64,000 bases of DNA from SAR86 cluster bacterium (GCA_023703575.1 CP097969.1:1273517-1337516); one strand, 5' to 3'. Counted from the stretch's first letter, positions 1 to 8,116 are shown. The notes: generated by a model from the sequence alone, not told the origin. A program made the numbers and translations.

Positions 1-2
1 TT

Positions 3-1292
3 GGCCCAAGTGTGGTTGTTACTGGAAGTGTTGTAGGCAGTGGATCGATAGTAATGACGCCTTTATTGGGCGCAGCCGCAGGTTTCATGCTTTTGTGGTG
101 GTTGCTGTTAAGCATGTGGAGTAAACCAATCATCCAAGCTGAGATAGCCCGATATATAGTTGTTTCGAAAAAAACATTTTTAGAAGCTTTTGCCGATATG
201 CCAGGCTTCAAAACAACCATCCAAGGAAAAACTACGTCTTGGTTAGTTTGGTTCATGTTTATCGGAGTCATACCTTCAATTGCGGGTATGGGTGGATTAG
301 CAGGAGCTGTAGCTGAGGCTGGCAATACAATGTTCCCACTTCTAACTGTAGAAATATGGGTTGTAATCTCTTGTTTAGTTACTTGGATGTTGCTCTATTT
401 CGGATCTTATAAGAGCTTAGAGAAGACCTTGCTTGTAATGGTATTGTTCTTCTCTTTTATGACGATGATTATCGCAATTGCAATGCAATCTACTGATTAT
501 CAAGTTAGTGTTGCACAAGTCTCATCAGGTCTTAGCTTTTCTTTTCCATCAGGTTACTTACCACTAGCTCTGGCTGTTTTTGGTTTTACCGGAATAAGCT
601 ATGGAGAAATAATGGCGTATACGTATTGGTGTTTAGAAAAAGGATATGCAGAAAATAGTGGAAATAATGTTGAGGAAACTAAACATTGGATAAAAACTAT
701 GCAGACTGATGTTTGGGTGACAGTCTTTTTTATTACTCTTGGAACACTGCCCTTTTTCTTTTTAGGAGCAGGTGTTCTTTACAATGTCCCTGAATTACAA
801 CAAGCTTTAGCGACAAGCTCTTTTTGGGATATAGATGTTATAAGTTCACTTCAAAATATGTTCTCTCTGGTGTTGGGCGGTTGGGCTAAATGGCTTTTTA
901 TCATTCTGGCATTTTTTGTTTTATTCTCTACTCTACTATCAGGAACTGCTGCATTCACAAGAACCATATCTGACTATTTAATTTCTATGGGTCTAGTAAA
1001 AGAGCAAGCAAATACAAGAAAAAAGTTAATCAAGCTGATAGCTTTCCTTATCCCATTTCTATCAGGTTTATTCTATTTTGTTTTACCAAATCCCTTCACC
1101 TTACTTCTCATAGCAGGCATATGGGCCGCCATGGGGTTACCTATAGTTAATATAGGTGCGCTCTATTTAGTCAATAAGCTTGAGCCAGAGTTACAACCCA
1201 AAATTACAACTAAATTTATTTTATGGGCAAGTTTAGTATTACAATTGAGTATGGCAGTTTTAATCATAGATGACATACTTTTAGCGTTCTAA
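3..1292 (+). CDS. NRAMP-like divalent metal ion transporter (5' end cut by window)
   Basis: Probable proton- or sodium-coupled transporter of the NRAMP (Mn2+/Fe2+) superfamily in the inner membrane. The frame is open to the window edge, and the residues just before the first GTG (position 12) continue the family-like stretch GPSVVVTGSVVGSGS, so the true start lies upstream. About ten hydrophobic segments are visible, including the typical first-helix pattern followed by WSKPIIQAEIARY, which resembles the NRAMP 'MQ.E.GRY' segment. The metal-binding DPGN-type motif would fall in the missing or extreme N-terminal part, so substrate cannot be read. It is followed after 9 bases by an aminotransferase gene, probably co-transcribed. 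An amino-acid transporter of the wider APC fold is a possible alternative. Confidence 0.7.
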   Translation, partial: GPSVVVTGSVVGSGSIVMTPLLGAAAGFMLLWWLLLSMWSKPIIQAEIARYIVVSKKTFLEAFADMPGFKTTIQGKTTSWLVWFMFIGVIPSIAGMGGLAGAVAEAGNTMFPLLTVEIWVVISCLVTWMLLYFGSYKSLEKTLLVMVLFFSFMTMIIAIAMQSTDYQVSVAQVSSGLSFSFPSGYLPLALAVFGFTGISYGEIMAYTYWCLEKGYAENSGNNVEETKHWIKTMQTDVWVTVFFITLGTLPFFFLGAGVLYNVPELQQALATSSFWDIDVISSLQNMFSLVLGGWAKWLFIILAFFVLFSTLLSGTAAFTRTISDYLISMGLVKEQANTRKKLIKLIAFLIPFLSGLFYFVLPNPFTLLLIAGIWAAMGLPIVNIGALYLVNKLEPELQPKITTKFILWASLVLQLSMAVLIIDDILLAF

Positions 1293-1301
1293 GGTGAATT
1301 A

Positions 1302-2627
1302 ATGGAACAAATAAAATGGCCTTTTCTCAAGCAGACGTGGGGAATAGAATTTGAAAGTTCTAAGGGAGCTTACTTATATACTAAAGACGGAAGAAAAATT
1401 CTGGATGCAGCCGGCGGTGCGATAGTCAATAATATTGGATATGGAAGGGAAGAAGTCGCTGAGGCTATTTCCAGAGCGGTAATAAATAATTCATACATAC
1501 TCCCTCCCTTTCTTACCCCTGAAAGAGAAGCTTTATTAGACGAATTGAGGAATCACTGGCTTCCATCTCATTTAACTAGAATACATCTCTCATCTGGTGG
1601 ATCAGAAGCAAACGAATCAGCTGTCAAGCTAGCAATTCAATATCAAGCGAGTAGAGGAAAGCCCGAAAAGAATATCATTCTTACCAGAAGTCTTTCCTAT
1701 CATGGCACTACATTAAATATGTCAGGTATTTCAGGTCATGAAGCTCGAAAAAGAGGACTGGAAAGTTATGTTCCATCACCAACCACAATAGAGACACCTT
1801 ACCCACTTAGATGTCCTTTAGGTAGTTTTCATCCTGACTCAAAAGATTATTATTTAGATAATCTGAGAGATACGATCAAAAGATTAGATCCAAGAAATAT
1901 AGCTGCCCTTTTAATGGAACCTATAAATGGATCTAGCGGCGGAGCAATTACTCCTCCAGAAGGATATTGGGAAGAAGCAGAGAAAATACTTAAGGAAAAT
2001 GATATTTTACTGATTGCTGATGAGGTAATGACAGGCTTTGGTAGAGTCGGAATAGACTTCGCGTGTAATTTTTACAATACTCGACCAGATATCCTTGTAG
2101 CAGGCAAAGGAATGGGTGGAGGATATGCAGCTATTGGTGGAACCTACAGCACTGATGTGATAGCTGATTCTATTCAATCAGCAGGTTATGAGGTTATGTT
2201 TCATACATTTGCTGCCCTACCTCAATCATGCGCAGCTTCTGTTGAAGTTCTCAAAACACTCAGAGAAGAAAATTTATGTGAAAGAGTTCAGCCCCTTGGT
2301 GAAAAGTTATTACAAAAACTCAATTCCGAAGTAGGACAACATCCAAATATTGCCGAGATAAGAGGCAAAGGACTTCTTATAGGTATAGAAATTGTTGAGG
2401 ATAAATCCAACTTAAAACCATTTGATGAATCTAAGAAAATTACCAGTAAAGTTATGCAAAAAGGTTTGGAGGAAGGTGTCTTTCTATACCCAGGGGGTAC
2501 TGGCCAATATCGGGATATTATTTGTCTGGGTCCTGCTTTTATTATAGGGGATCATGAAATTGATTTAATGGTAGACGTGCTAAAACAATCGGTTGATTTT
2601 GCCGTAGAAAATCAAAATACTATTTAG
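1302..2627 (+). CDS. Class III PLP-dependent aminotransferase
   Basis: Fold-type I, class III aminotransferase of 441 residues, a normal family length. It would move an amino group between an omega-amino or amino-acid donor and an oxo-acid in the cytoplasm. Visible motifs are SSGGSEANESAVK near residues 97-109 (cofactor phosphate binding), SYHGTT near 132, the PLP-ring aspartate D240 in IADEVMTGFGR, and the Schiff-base lysine K269 in VAGKGMGGGY. The substrate cannot be read from these motifs; candidates include beta-alanine, GABA-like or dialkylglycine-type substrates. It begins 9 bases after the NRAMP-like transporter with an AAGGTG ribosome site and ends 4 bases from the convergent DUF6607 gene. 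Confidence 0.85.
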   Translation: MEQIKWPFLKQTWGIEFESSKGAYLYTKDGRKILDAAGGAIVNNIGYGREEVAEAISRAVINNSYILPPFLTPEREALLDELRNHWLPSHLTRIHLSSGGSEANESAVKLAIQYQASRGKPEKNIILTRSLSYHGTTLNMSGISGHEARKRGLESYVPSPTTIETPYPLRCPLGSFHPDSKDYYLDNLRDTIKRLDPRNIAALLMEPINGSSGGAITPPEGYWEEAEKILKENDILLIADEVMTGFGRVGIDFACNFYNTRPDILVAGKGMGGGYAAIGGTYSTDVIADSIQSAGYEVMFHTFAALPQSCAASVEVLKTLREENLCERVQPLGEKLLQKLNSEVGQHPNIAEIRGKGLLIGIEIVEDKSNLKPFDESKKITSKVMQKGLEEGVFLYPGGTGQYRDIICLGPAFIIGDHEIDLMVDVLKQSVDFAVENQNTI

Positions 2628-2631
2628 ATTT

Positions 2632-3699
2632 TCAAATTTCTTGAACATATTTTGATATCAATGAATCAACTTCATTGATGGACTCTAAATTTCCGTTTGC
2701 ATATGAATCTGCTAGCCCAAACAACTCAGCAAATAAAAGTTTTTCTTTATTGGCCTTTAGAACTTGAACCTGATCAGATTTTTCTAAAGTGTCCTTCCAG
2801 TAGTTTCGAACCTCAAGCCAAAAAAGTTTTGTTTTGTCCCAGTATTCCTCTCCAGCACTCCAATCAAAATCGCTCACCATTTGATATCTGGCAAGACCTA
2901 TTTCTTTAGCAAGTACTTTGCCATTTAATAAAACCTTTGAATTATTCTGCTCGTGAACCCATCCAGAAGGAGTAATAGTGTGGAGATTAGTACCCGAAAG
3001 CAAATCATAGTCGTCTCTAATGGTAGTTTCTCTCCTGGGCAGAGGTCGGTTTGTTTCTTCACTAACCCAAGTAGAGGTATTTTTATAATGTTTCCATTCT
3101 CCATATCCCTGATATCTGGGAGAGTCATCGACCTGATAAACAGACTGTGACCATTTACCCTGAATTTCCTTATCTGAGACAGTTTGTTTTTTCCAGATAT
3201 TATCTCCCATGTAAACATTTATGGTTTTATCTTCGTAATGCCAATCCTGTCTCCAATGTTTCACTACGATTGGATCAGAAATAGAACCATCATCTTGTTC
3301 AAAAAACATCACCATGATGTGCTGTAGGCTGATGAAATCTTCTTTATCTTCTATGACTTTCACAAATTCTGTTCCCCAAGATTGATACGGTCTCGAAGGT
3401 GAGTAATTTTCAGAGAAACCCATCGTTTCCATAAAATCAAAATTTGCTTTATAGCCTCCCTGCATACCAAGAATAGCCAATCTATCCTTTTCATATTTTG
3501 ACAAGCCTGGATTTTGAAGTTCAAGCCAATAAGAGTTAGGATCTTCATCAATCTCAATCTTAGGACCTGTGGTTGATCCTCCTATTGGTGTTTGCAGATC
3601 CGGGTCAGCTAAGTGCGTCCAGCCAAATACATAGCCCGGTTCTTCAGCACTTACAATGCCGAAGAAAAGGAATGAAATGAGTATTGCTGATAATTTCAT
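2632..3699 (-). CDS. DUF6607 family exported protein
   Basis: Secreted or periplasmic protein of 355 residues with a signal peptide (residues 1-18, cleavage after VSA). The body carries the features I associate with DUF6607: GGYKANFDFMETMGF (about 81-95), PYQSWGTEFV, an ISLQHIMVMFF segment, and VVKHWRQDW near 144. It is rich in Trp, Tyr and charged residues, with no membrane segment after the signal. The biochemical role of the family is unknown. It lies 9 bases downstream of the GST-like gene on the same strand, as the last gene of that run. Confidence 0.75.
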   Translation of the reverse strand: MKLSAILISFLFFGIVSAEEPGYVFGWTHLADPDLQTPIGGSTTGPKIEIDEDPNSYWLELQNPGLSKYEKDRLAILGMQGGYKANFDFMETMGFSENYSPSRPYQSWGTEFVKVIEDKEDFISLQHIMVMFFEQDDGSISDPIVVKHWRQDWHYEDKTINVYMGDNIWKKQTVSDKEIQGKWSQSVYQVDDSPRYQGYGEWKHYKNTSTWVSEETNRPLPRRETTIRDDYDLLSGTNLHTITPSGWVHEQNNSKVLLNGKVLAKEIGLARYQMVSDFDWSAGEEYWDKTKLFWLEVRNYWKDTLEKSDQVQVLKANKEKLLFAELFGLADSYANGNLESINEVDSLISKYVQEI

Positions 3700-3708
3700 T
3701 CAAATGGA

Positions 3709-4419
3709 CTATTCATTTAATCCGCACAACAAATGATAATTCTTGTAATAACTAGCATAGTTAGTTGAACCCACTGTAGGCATAGAATCTCTGCTAGCTT
3801 TTAAACTTCTGTAGTAATCAGAAATTGCCGCTATAGTCCCTACTGCTCTGATAGATTTCTCGATTTTTGGCCTACCCTCTACTATTTTTTCCATATTTGG
3901 AAAAACTGCTGCGCCCCACCACGAGACAGCAGCAAAAAGAAGAATATCTGCACATGAAAGATTGGAGCCTAATAAGAATGGACCTTCATCGCTAATGGCG
4001 TTTTCCAAAAAATCAAATTGAGTTGCGAGTTCCCCGCTTCCTTTTTCCATTCTAGGATCTAGAAAGTCATCTAAAGTACCTTGACCTAACATTGTTGAGT
4101 ATAAGGGCGCCGTTTCCATAGAATCTGTTCCATTTAGACCGATCAATATAGGCCAGATATCTTCCATCATATCCATAAATCCATCCACTCTTGCCGAAGC
4201 TTCGGGCTCTTCTGGATAAAGGTAATTGTCTTCAAACTTAATAAATTTACCTAGATATCTAAGAATTGCTCTTTGTTGTCCAATAATTTCACCTGAGGGT
4301 AAGAGTAATGTTGGTAAAGTTCCCCATGGAGTTTGTGGTTTGAGTTTACCCCAAGTACCGTCATCAAAAGGGGGAGGATTTTGATTCTCAGGATTTTCTA
4401 AAGGTAATGGTAAAGTTAT
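3709..4419 (-). CDS. Glutathione S-transferase-like protein, N-terminus shortened and no standard start codon
   Basis: The C-terminal all-helical GST domain is clear (about 90 residues around FLLGSNLSCADILLFAAVSWW). The first standard start is a GTG at 4188, but GST-type coding continues 77 codons upstream in the same frame: WGKLKPQTPWGTLPTLLLPSG and IIGQQRAILRYLGK are the second half of the thioredoxin-like GST domain, with the cis-Pro region and the Q-S/R glutathione-binding turn. No ATG, GTG, TTG or CTG exists between 4188 and the in-frame stop at 4420-4422. The codon right after that stop is ATA at 4419, preceded by GGAG three bases upstream. Either ATA is used as start, or the gene has lost its first beta-alpha-beta unit, about 40 residues that normally hold the catalytic Ser/Tyr/Cys. 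It may be a decaying gene. The end is given by a stop at 3709. Confidence 0.6.
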   Translation of the reverse strand: MTLPLPLENPENQNPPPFDDGTWGKLKPQTPWGTLPTLLLPSGEIIGQQRAILRYLGKFIKFEDNYLYPEEPEASARVDGFMDMMEDIWPILIGLNGTDSMETAPLYSTMLGQGTLDDFLDPRMEKGSGELATQFDFLENAISDEGPFLLGSNLSCADILLFAAVSWWGAAVFPNMEKIVEGRPKIEKSIRAVGTIAAISDYYRSLKASRDSMPTVGSTNYASYYKNYHLLCGLNE

Positions 4420-4490
4420 TTACTCCGAATTTAATAAATTAAGTATACCAACAAAATTATTAAGAGCCCCTTCAGTAAGTTTCAAATTTT

Positions 4491-4985
4491 CTATAAGTCT
4501 AATAAAGAAATTATCTTTTGTACGCATGCTTCCACTGAACTGTTATTAGTCAAAGAATAATCCGCATATTTTTCGTACAAGACTAATCTTTCCGCATAAG
4601 CTTCTTTAATTGATTGATGTGATTCTTTTATAAAACCTCTTTCTTCAAAATCCAACACCCTCTCTAAAATATTCTCAAAGCTTACTTCTAAGTAGATGAC
4701 ATCAGAATTATCTCTTAAGTGCTCCATTGCCAAAGGAGAAAAAACTGCACTACCTCCAGTAGCTAGTAAAGTATTCTTAAAGTTTATTGAAAGCAGAACT
4801 TCTTCCTCTATAACCCTAAATCTATCTTTACCTTCAGAATCAATAATATCCTTAGATTTTCCATATGAGGTTTCTATCATTTTATCTGTGTCTAGAAATT
4901 CATAACCAAGCTCAAGGGATAAAGCCTTGCCTACAGATGTCTTCCCTGCTCCAGCCATTCCTATTAATGAGATTGAATTTTTCAA
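4491..4985 (-). CDS. Shikimate kinase-like protein
   Basis: Probable AroK-type P-loop kinase that phosphorylates shikimate in the chorismate pathway in the cytoplasm; 164 residues, close to the usual 165-175. Walker A is GMAGAGKTSVGK (residues 9-20), followed by the shikimate-binding DTD (about 32-34) and ATGGSAVFS near 75-83. The family normally has GGG at that last site, so the second-substrate loop is slightly altered, and the lid region with its usual RPLL motif is not recognisable. It could therefore be a divergent aroK or a related small kinase. It follows the 83-residue membrane protein gene by 7 bases, probably in one operon. Confidence 0.7.
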   Translation of the reverse strand: MKNSISLIGMAGAGKTSVGKALSLELGYEFLDTDKMIETSYGKSKDIIDSEGKDRFRVIEEEVLLSINFKNTLLATGGSAVFSPLAMEHLRDNSDVIYLEVSFENILERVLDFEERGFIKESHQSIKEAYAERLVLYEKYADYSLTNNSSVEACVQKIISLLDL

Positions 4986-4992
4986 AATAGAG

Positions 4993-5244
4993 TTAGGAGT
5001 TCAATAAATGTTGAAGCTGATTAAAAATAGCAATAAACACGGCACCTGTACCAAAGACACCCAGTGTGCATACGAGCCAATCAACCAGAAGTACCTGAAA
5101 GAGTTTTGACCAAACACTTTTCTGATTAACATTAGAGGCAAGTTCTTTCTTAAAGACTTCAATAGCGGCTTTTTTGAACCATGAAAAAACAAATAAAAAC
5201 GATAGCCCGCCTAATATGAATATAAGAGTACTTGCGGAAATCAT
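4993..5244 (-). CDS. Small membrane protein, unknown
   Basis: 83 residues with two hydrophobic helices (about 4-24 and 49-75) separated by a basic stretch containing KKAAIEVFKKEL. The topology is therefore a helical hairpin with the charged loop probably cytoplasmic. I do not recognise a family. Its ATG overlaps the stop of the preceding 114-residue gene (TAATG), which indicates translational coupling and a shared operon. The shikimate kinase follows after 7 bases. Confidence 0.6.
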   Translation of the reverse strand: MISASTLIFILGGLSFLFVFSWFKKAAIEVFKKELASNVNQKSVWSKLFQVLLVDWLVCTLGVFGTGAVFIAIFNQLQHLLNS

Positions 5245-5588
5245 TATTTAATCCCTCTAACCTTTTGCACCAAGGCTATCAAATGTTCCATAAACTCCCA
5301 ATCATCATCCCAAGGTTTGGGATTCCAAAAAGTAGCTTTCTTAAGGTAATTAAGTTCTCTCCAGTTAGTTCTTAACTCCTTTAGTGCTTGATTTATCTTC
5401 TTGTACTCAACACTATCTGGCACTTCATTCTCCAATGCTTTCTTGAGTTTAGCTTGAGATAGAAGGTTCTTAGCCGTTGCTTCATCAATAGCCCATCCAG
5501 TTTGAGCTTTTAAAGTACCAATACGCATCTCTTCATCATCCATTGCTTCATAGACTACTCTTGACCTATTCTTGTACTCGTTACTCAT
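5244..5588 (-). CDS. Small soluble helical protein, unknown
   Basis: 114 residues, highly charged and predicted helical, no signal peptide or membrane segment. The segment EYKKINQALKELRTNW followed by a Trp-rich end (FWNPKPWDDDWEF) gives weak resemblance to the 132-residue product at 5949-6347 (SEYKALNDALELW plus a later Trp). Both sit next to small membrane protein genes. No function can be assigned. The ATG at 5588 starts the leftward operon, about 125 bases from the divergent gene at 5713. Confidence 0.55.
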   Translation of the reverse strand: MSNEYKNRSRVVYEAMDDEEMRIGTLKAQTGWAIDEATAKNLLSQAKLKKALENEVPDSVEYKKINQALKELRTNWRELNYLKKATFWNPKPWDDDWEFMEHLIALVQKVRGIK

Positions 5589-5712
5589 TAACTCAACGTT
5601 ACTATTTATTTAAAACCTGGTCTAGAAATTAATGTAGAATTAACTTGTTGATTTGGCACAGCTTGCGGACATAAACAGCTAAAAGTGTCTCTTATATTCT
5701 GTAGGAGGAAAT

Positions 5713-5946
5713 ATGAAAACTATTGCGAATTTTGGGCTTATGGATGTTATCTCTGAGGATAACAAAGATACTATTAATTTTAATCACAGTTCAGGACAAG
5801 TAACTTTTGTTCTGGATTTTAAAGGTCAAGAAATCACTATTGAGAGAGCCTATTGGAGACATCTTAGCTATGGTGGTGCTATAAAAGGTGATCAAGCAAA
5901 ACTTTGGAAGATTTTTAATGAAAAAATTCAAAAGAAACTCAATTAA
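5713..5946 (+). CDS. Small unknown protein with strong ribosome site
   Basis: 77 residues, soluble, no recognised domain. It has an almost perfect Shine-Dalgarno sequence (AGGAGG at 5703-5708, 4 bases before the ATG), rare in this window and an argument that it is a real and well-translated gene. A TTGATT/ATAAAC pair with 17-base spacing around 5647-5675 is a possible promoter, but this is weak. It stands alone between two leftward operons and ends 2 bases from the convergent 132-residue gene. Confidence 0.6.
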   Translation: MKTIANFGLMDVISEDNKDTINFNHSSGQVTFVLDFKGQEITIERAYWRHLSYGGAIKGDQAKLWKIFNEKIQKKLN

Positions 5947-5948
5947 TT

Positions 5949-6347
5949 TTATTCGTCTATTTCTTCTTCTAATTTTAGATCTTCGTCGCCCACATAGTGG
6001 TATTTAAAAGAGTCGTCTAAAGATTTCATCCAAAGATTATGGTAATGCTCTCCGCAAAGATTTGTTTCTTTCCATAGCTCTAAAGCATCATTAAGAGCTT
6101 TATATTCACTCAAATTAATATGTTCTTTTGATTTTTGCTTTCGTTTTAATAAAGCAATTGCGTATAAGAGTTGAGCTGAAAGATACTCTTCACAGATTTT
6201 TGAATTTTCGTATTGCAACCACTCTATTCTTCTCTCATGTGTATCTGTCATATGGACATTCATGGGATATCTCAGGGGACTATCATTAGAAACAACTCTC
6301 GTCATTGTTGGATCTTTTTTTAAGGTTTTGTTCTTAACTATCTTCAT
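5949..6347 (-). CDS. Unknown soluble helical protein
   Basis: 132 residues, acidic at the C-terminus, with a His/Trp-rich central part (HYHNLWMKSLDD). No signal peptide, no membrane segment and no family recognised. Its start overlaps the stop of the 63-residue membrane protein by 4 bases (ATGA type), so it is the last gene of a three-gene unit with the two small membrane paralogues. Weak similarity to the 114-residue product at 5244-5588 suggests a repeated arrangement of membrane hairpin plus soluble helical partner. Confidence 0.5.
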   Translation of the reverse strand: MKIVKNKTLKKDPTMTRVVSNDSPLRYPMNVHMTDTHERRIEWLQYENSKICEEYLSAQLLYAIALLKRKQKSKEHINLSEYKALNDALELWKETNLCGEHYHNLWMKSLDDSFKYHYVGDEDLKLEEEIDE

Positions 6348-6535
6348 GAAACGTCAGCTTTTATGCCAATAGATCTTTCTTTTCTCCATAATATGAAGAA
6401 TACCAAAATTAGTAACGGTTGTATTACCAAGAATACAAGAACATTTATCTCCTTATAAGAGAGACCTGTAATTGACGAGAAATATTTCATCAGTTCAACA
6501 CAAAGGGTAAAAATCATTGTTATTAGATCAATCAT
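6344..6535 (-). CDS. Small two-helix membrane protein, paralogue of the next gene
   Basis: 63 residues with hydrophobic helices near 4-22 and 31-49, ending in the motif QPLLILVFFILWRKE and a short basic tail. The neighbouring 62-residue product ends its second helix with QPGLALLFFYLWRKE, so the two are tandem paralogues. Overlaps of 4 bases on both sides indicate an operon. It could be a holin-like, toxin-like or membrane-sensing peptide; nothing in the sequence decides between these. Confidence 0.5.
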   Translation of the reverse strand: MIDLITMIFTLCVELMKYFSSITGLSYKEINVLVFLVIQPLLILVFFILWRKERSIGIKADVS

Positions 6536-6720
6536 GACTGCCTCAATCTATTTCCCTTAACTTCTTTTCTCCACAAGTAAAAGAATAGTAAAGCTAAGCC
6601 TGGTTGTAAAAAGACAAAAATTACAAAATTGGCAATCATATAGCCTGTAGCTGTAAACCCACCTAAGGCCTCCAGTATGAAGACAGCAAAGTTGTAGTAA
6701 TTGATGATAATTTGATCCAT
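6532..6720 (-). CDS. Small two-helix membrane protein, first of a tandem pair
   Basis: 62 residues, two membrane helices, the second ending in FLQPGLALLFFYLWRKE followed by a basic tail. It is a paralogue of the product at 6344-6535, sharing a Q-P-x-L...FF-x-LWRKE core. It starts 14 bases downstream of the stop of the HARE-HTH gene on the same strand, so it may be transcribed together with that defence-like module. No family recognised. Confidence 0.5.
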   Translation of the reverse strand: MDQIIINYYNFAVFILEALGGFTATGYMIANFVIFVFLQPGLALLFFYLWRKEVKGNRLRQS

Positions 6721-6734
6721 ATTTATTCCTTAAT

Positions 6735-7922
6735 TTATTTTTCTTTGTTCCAGTTATTTACCCTGTATGAATAAGATAGACTTTCTAGATCGTCTTCTTT
6801 TGGATCCCAATTTTCAATTAAATTAATTGAACTAGAAAGGACGCTGTACTCACCTTCATTTATTAGGATATCTTGAGAGTGAACAATAAAAAGATCTGAT
6901 CTATTGGCAGTAGTTCTTGCATTATCTACTTCGTTTCTTGTCAGCAGCACATGACTTCCATCTAAAGTTGTTCCCTTCACTTCCACTTCAATAATCTCAG
7001 TTCCTTTTGAACATTTATAATCATATCCAAGATTCCTTAATCCCGAACAATCATCTACTTCGTATCCTAAATTTGTATAGTGCTCAAAGGCTTTTTTCAT
7101 GGCGTGAAGTTCAACGAGTTCTTTCTTCTTTAGATCTCTTATAAATCCTTTTGTAGATTTTCTATTAGAGTTTTCCTTTTTTACTGAAATTTGAGGCACT
7201 CTTACAATTTCATTTGGTTTCCAGTTGTAAAGCTCATATAAAGACTCATTTGGTTCTTCTTGAAATTCCAATAATTCAAAATGAAATTGTATTGGAGATG
7301 CTTTGTCATCGTAATTCACAGGGTTTAATGAGCCCACATACACAAAGTCACCTTTTTTATTTAAACGGCAAAATAAATAAACTGGTATGCCTTCAAGAAT
7401 TTTTTTTATATATGTAGTTTCAAGTGTATCCCTATTCCTTGCTTCCCAAAAAAAGTCAGAAGCGTCAAAAAAATCATTAAATTTTAGATCTTCTTCTGCA
7501 TCTGTTTTATCAAGGTTAACAAATAGAAGTTGAGCATTTGCCAAACTTGCTATGCCCGTCCATGGCTCTCTGGGTCCTTTTGATTCTGACAGACCAGAAA
7601 TTACTCTTATATCTTTCTTTTTATATAAATTTCCTACTTTGAACAGAGAGATATCAATTGTTTCATCTAACCAGGTTATTGTGTCTGAGGGCTGCTTAAC
7701 TCTTCTTCGCCACTTACCTCCTCCCTTGCCATCAGAAGAAACAAACAAATCAGGATTATTTTTTTTGTAAGCATCACATTCACTGGCATGTTCATAGAGC
7801 CTTGCCCTAATACTTGGTTCGGGAGTGTCTCTAAATTTATTTACTTCTATGTAGATATCTTCAAGCTCTGCCTCTCCGCCTAACTTATCTACGGATTTAA
7901 CTATTAGATCTATAACTCTCAT
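6735..7922 (-). CDS. HARE-HTH / DUF3427-like / DUF3883-like protein, probable restriction or DNA-surveillance factor
   Basis: 395 residues from the ATG at 7922; the longer frame to 8033 lies over the upstream gene and is rejected because this ATG overlaps the upstream stop (TAATG) with GGAG in front. Three regions are seen. Residues 1-75 form a winged-helix HARE-HTH domain (LGGEAELEDIY, SIRARLYEHASEC, then LFVSSDGKGGGKWRR). About 95-220 resembles DUF3427 (DFFWEARNRDT, IPVYLFCRL, VYVGSLNPV). About 270-360 resembles DUF3883 (GYDYKC, then EVEVKG). D301 with E314-V-K316 matches the D...ExK layout of PD-(D/E)xK nucleases, an inference. HARE-HTH and DUF3883 are known from restriction systems and eukaryotic chromatin-related proteins. 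With its HTH partner this is best read as a defence or modified-DNA-sensing module; no methylase is nearby. Confidence 0.65.
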   Translation of the reverse strand: MRVIDLIVKSVDKLGGEAELEDIYIEVNKFRDTPEPSIRARLYEHASECDAYKKNNPDLFVSSDGKGGGKWRRRVKQPSDTITWLDETIDISLFKVGNLYKKKDIRVISGLSESKGPREPWTGIASLANAQLLFVNLDKTDAEEDLKFNDFFDASDFFWEARNRDTLETTYIKKILEGIPVYLFCRLNKKGDFVYVGSLNPVNYDDKASPIQFHFELLEFQEEPNESLYELYNWKPNEIVRVPQISVKKENSNRKSTKGFIRDLKKKELVELHAMKKAFEHYTNLGYEVDDCSGLRNLGYDYKCSKGTEIIEVEVKGTTLDGSHVLLTRNEVDNARTTANRSDLFIVHSQDILINEGEYSVLSSSINLIENWDPKEDDLESLSYSYRVNNWNKEK

Positions 7923-8116
7923 TATTTCTCCTCTACTGAACCAAATATACTTTCCCAATCTAGAGCATATCCCGTTAATCTTATTAATTCTTTTGCTTTG
8001 CTTATAGAGGGTTGTCTGTTGCCATATCTCCAAGATTTAACAGTATCTTTAGATACTCCTAATTCCTTGGCTAATGGTGCTTCACCTCTTTTTTCTATGT
8101 ATTCTTTTAATTTCAT
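7922..8116 (-). CDS. Cro/YdaS-like HTH regulator
   Basis: 64 residues from the ATG at 8116; the TTG at 8143 would add nine residues but has no ribosome site. The helix-turn-helix is LAKELGVSKDTVKSWRYGNRQPS (residues about 15-37), typical of Cro-like or YdaS-like DNA-binding proteins. It overlaps the start of the HARE-HTH gene by one base, so the two are translationally coupled. An imperfectly spaced inverted repeat CTAAT-N8-ATTAG at 8152-8169, just upstream, could be its operator (weak). Its role is probably autoregulation and dose control of the downstream nuclease-like gene, as with restriction controller proteins. Confidence 0.7.
   Translation of the reverse strand: MKLKEYIEKRGEAPLAKELGVSKDTVKSWRYGNRQPSISKAKELIRLTGYALDWESIFGSVEEK

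Noticed and set aside
6735-8033. Longer start (8033) for the HARE-HTH protein
   Set aside because: The extra 37 codons overlap the HTH gene; the ATG at 7922 has GGAG and the usual one-base stop overlap.
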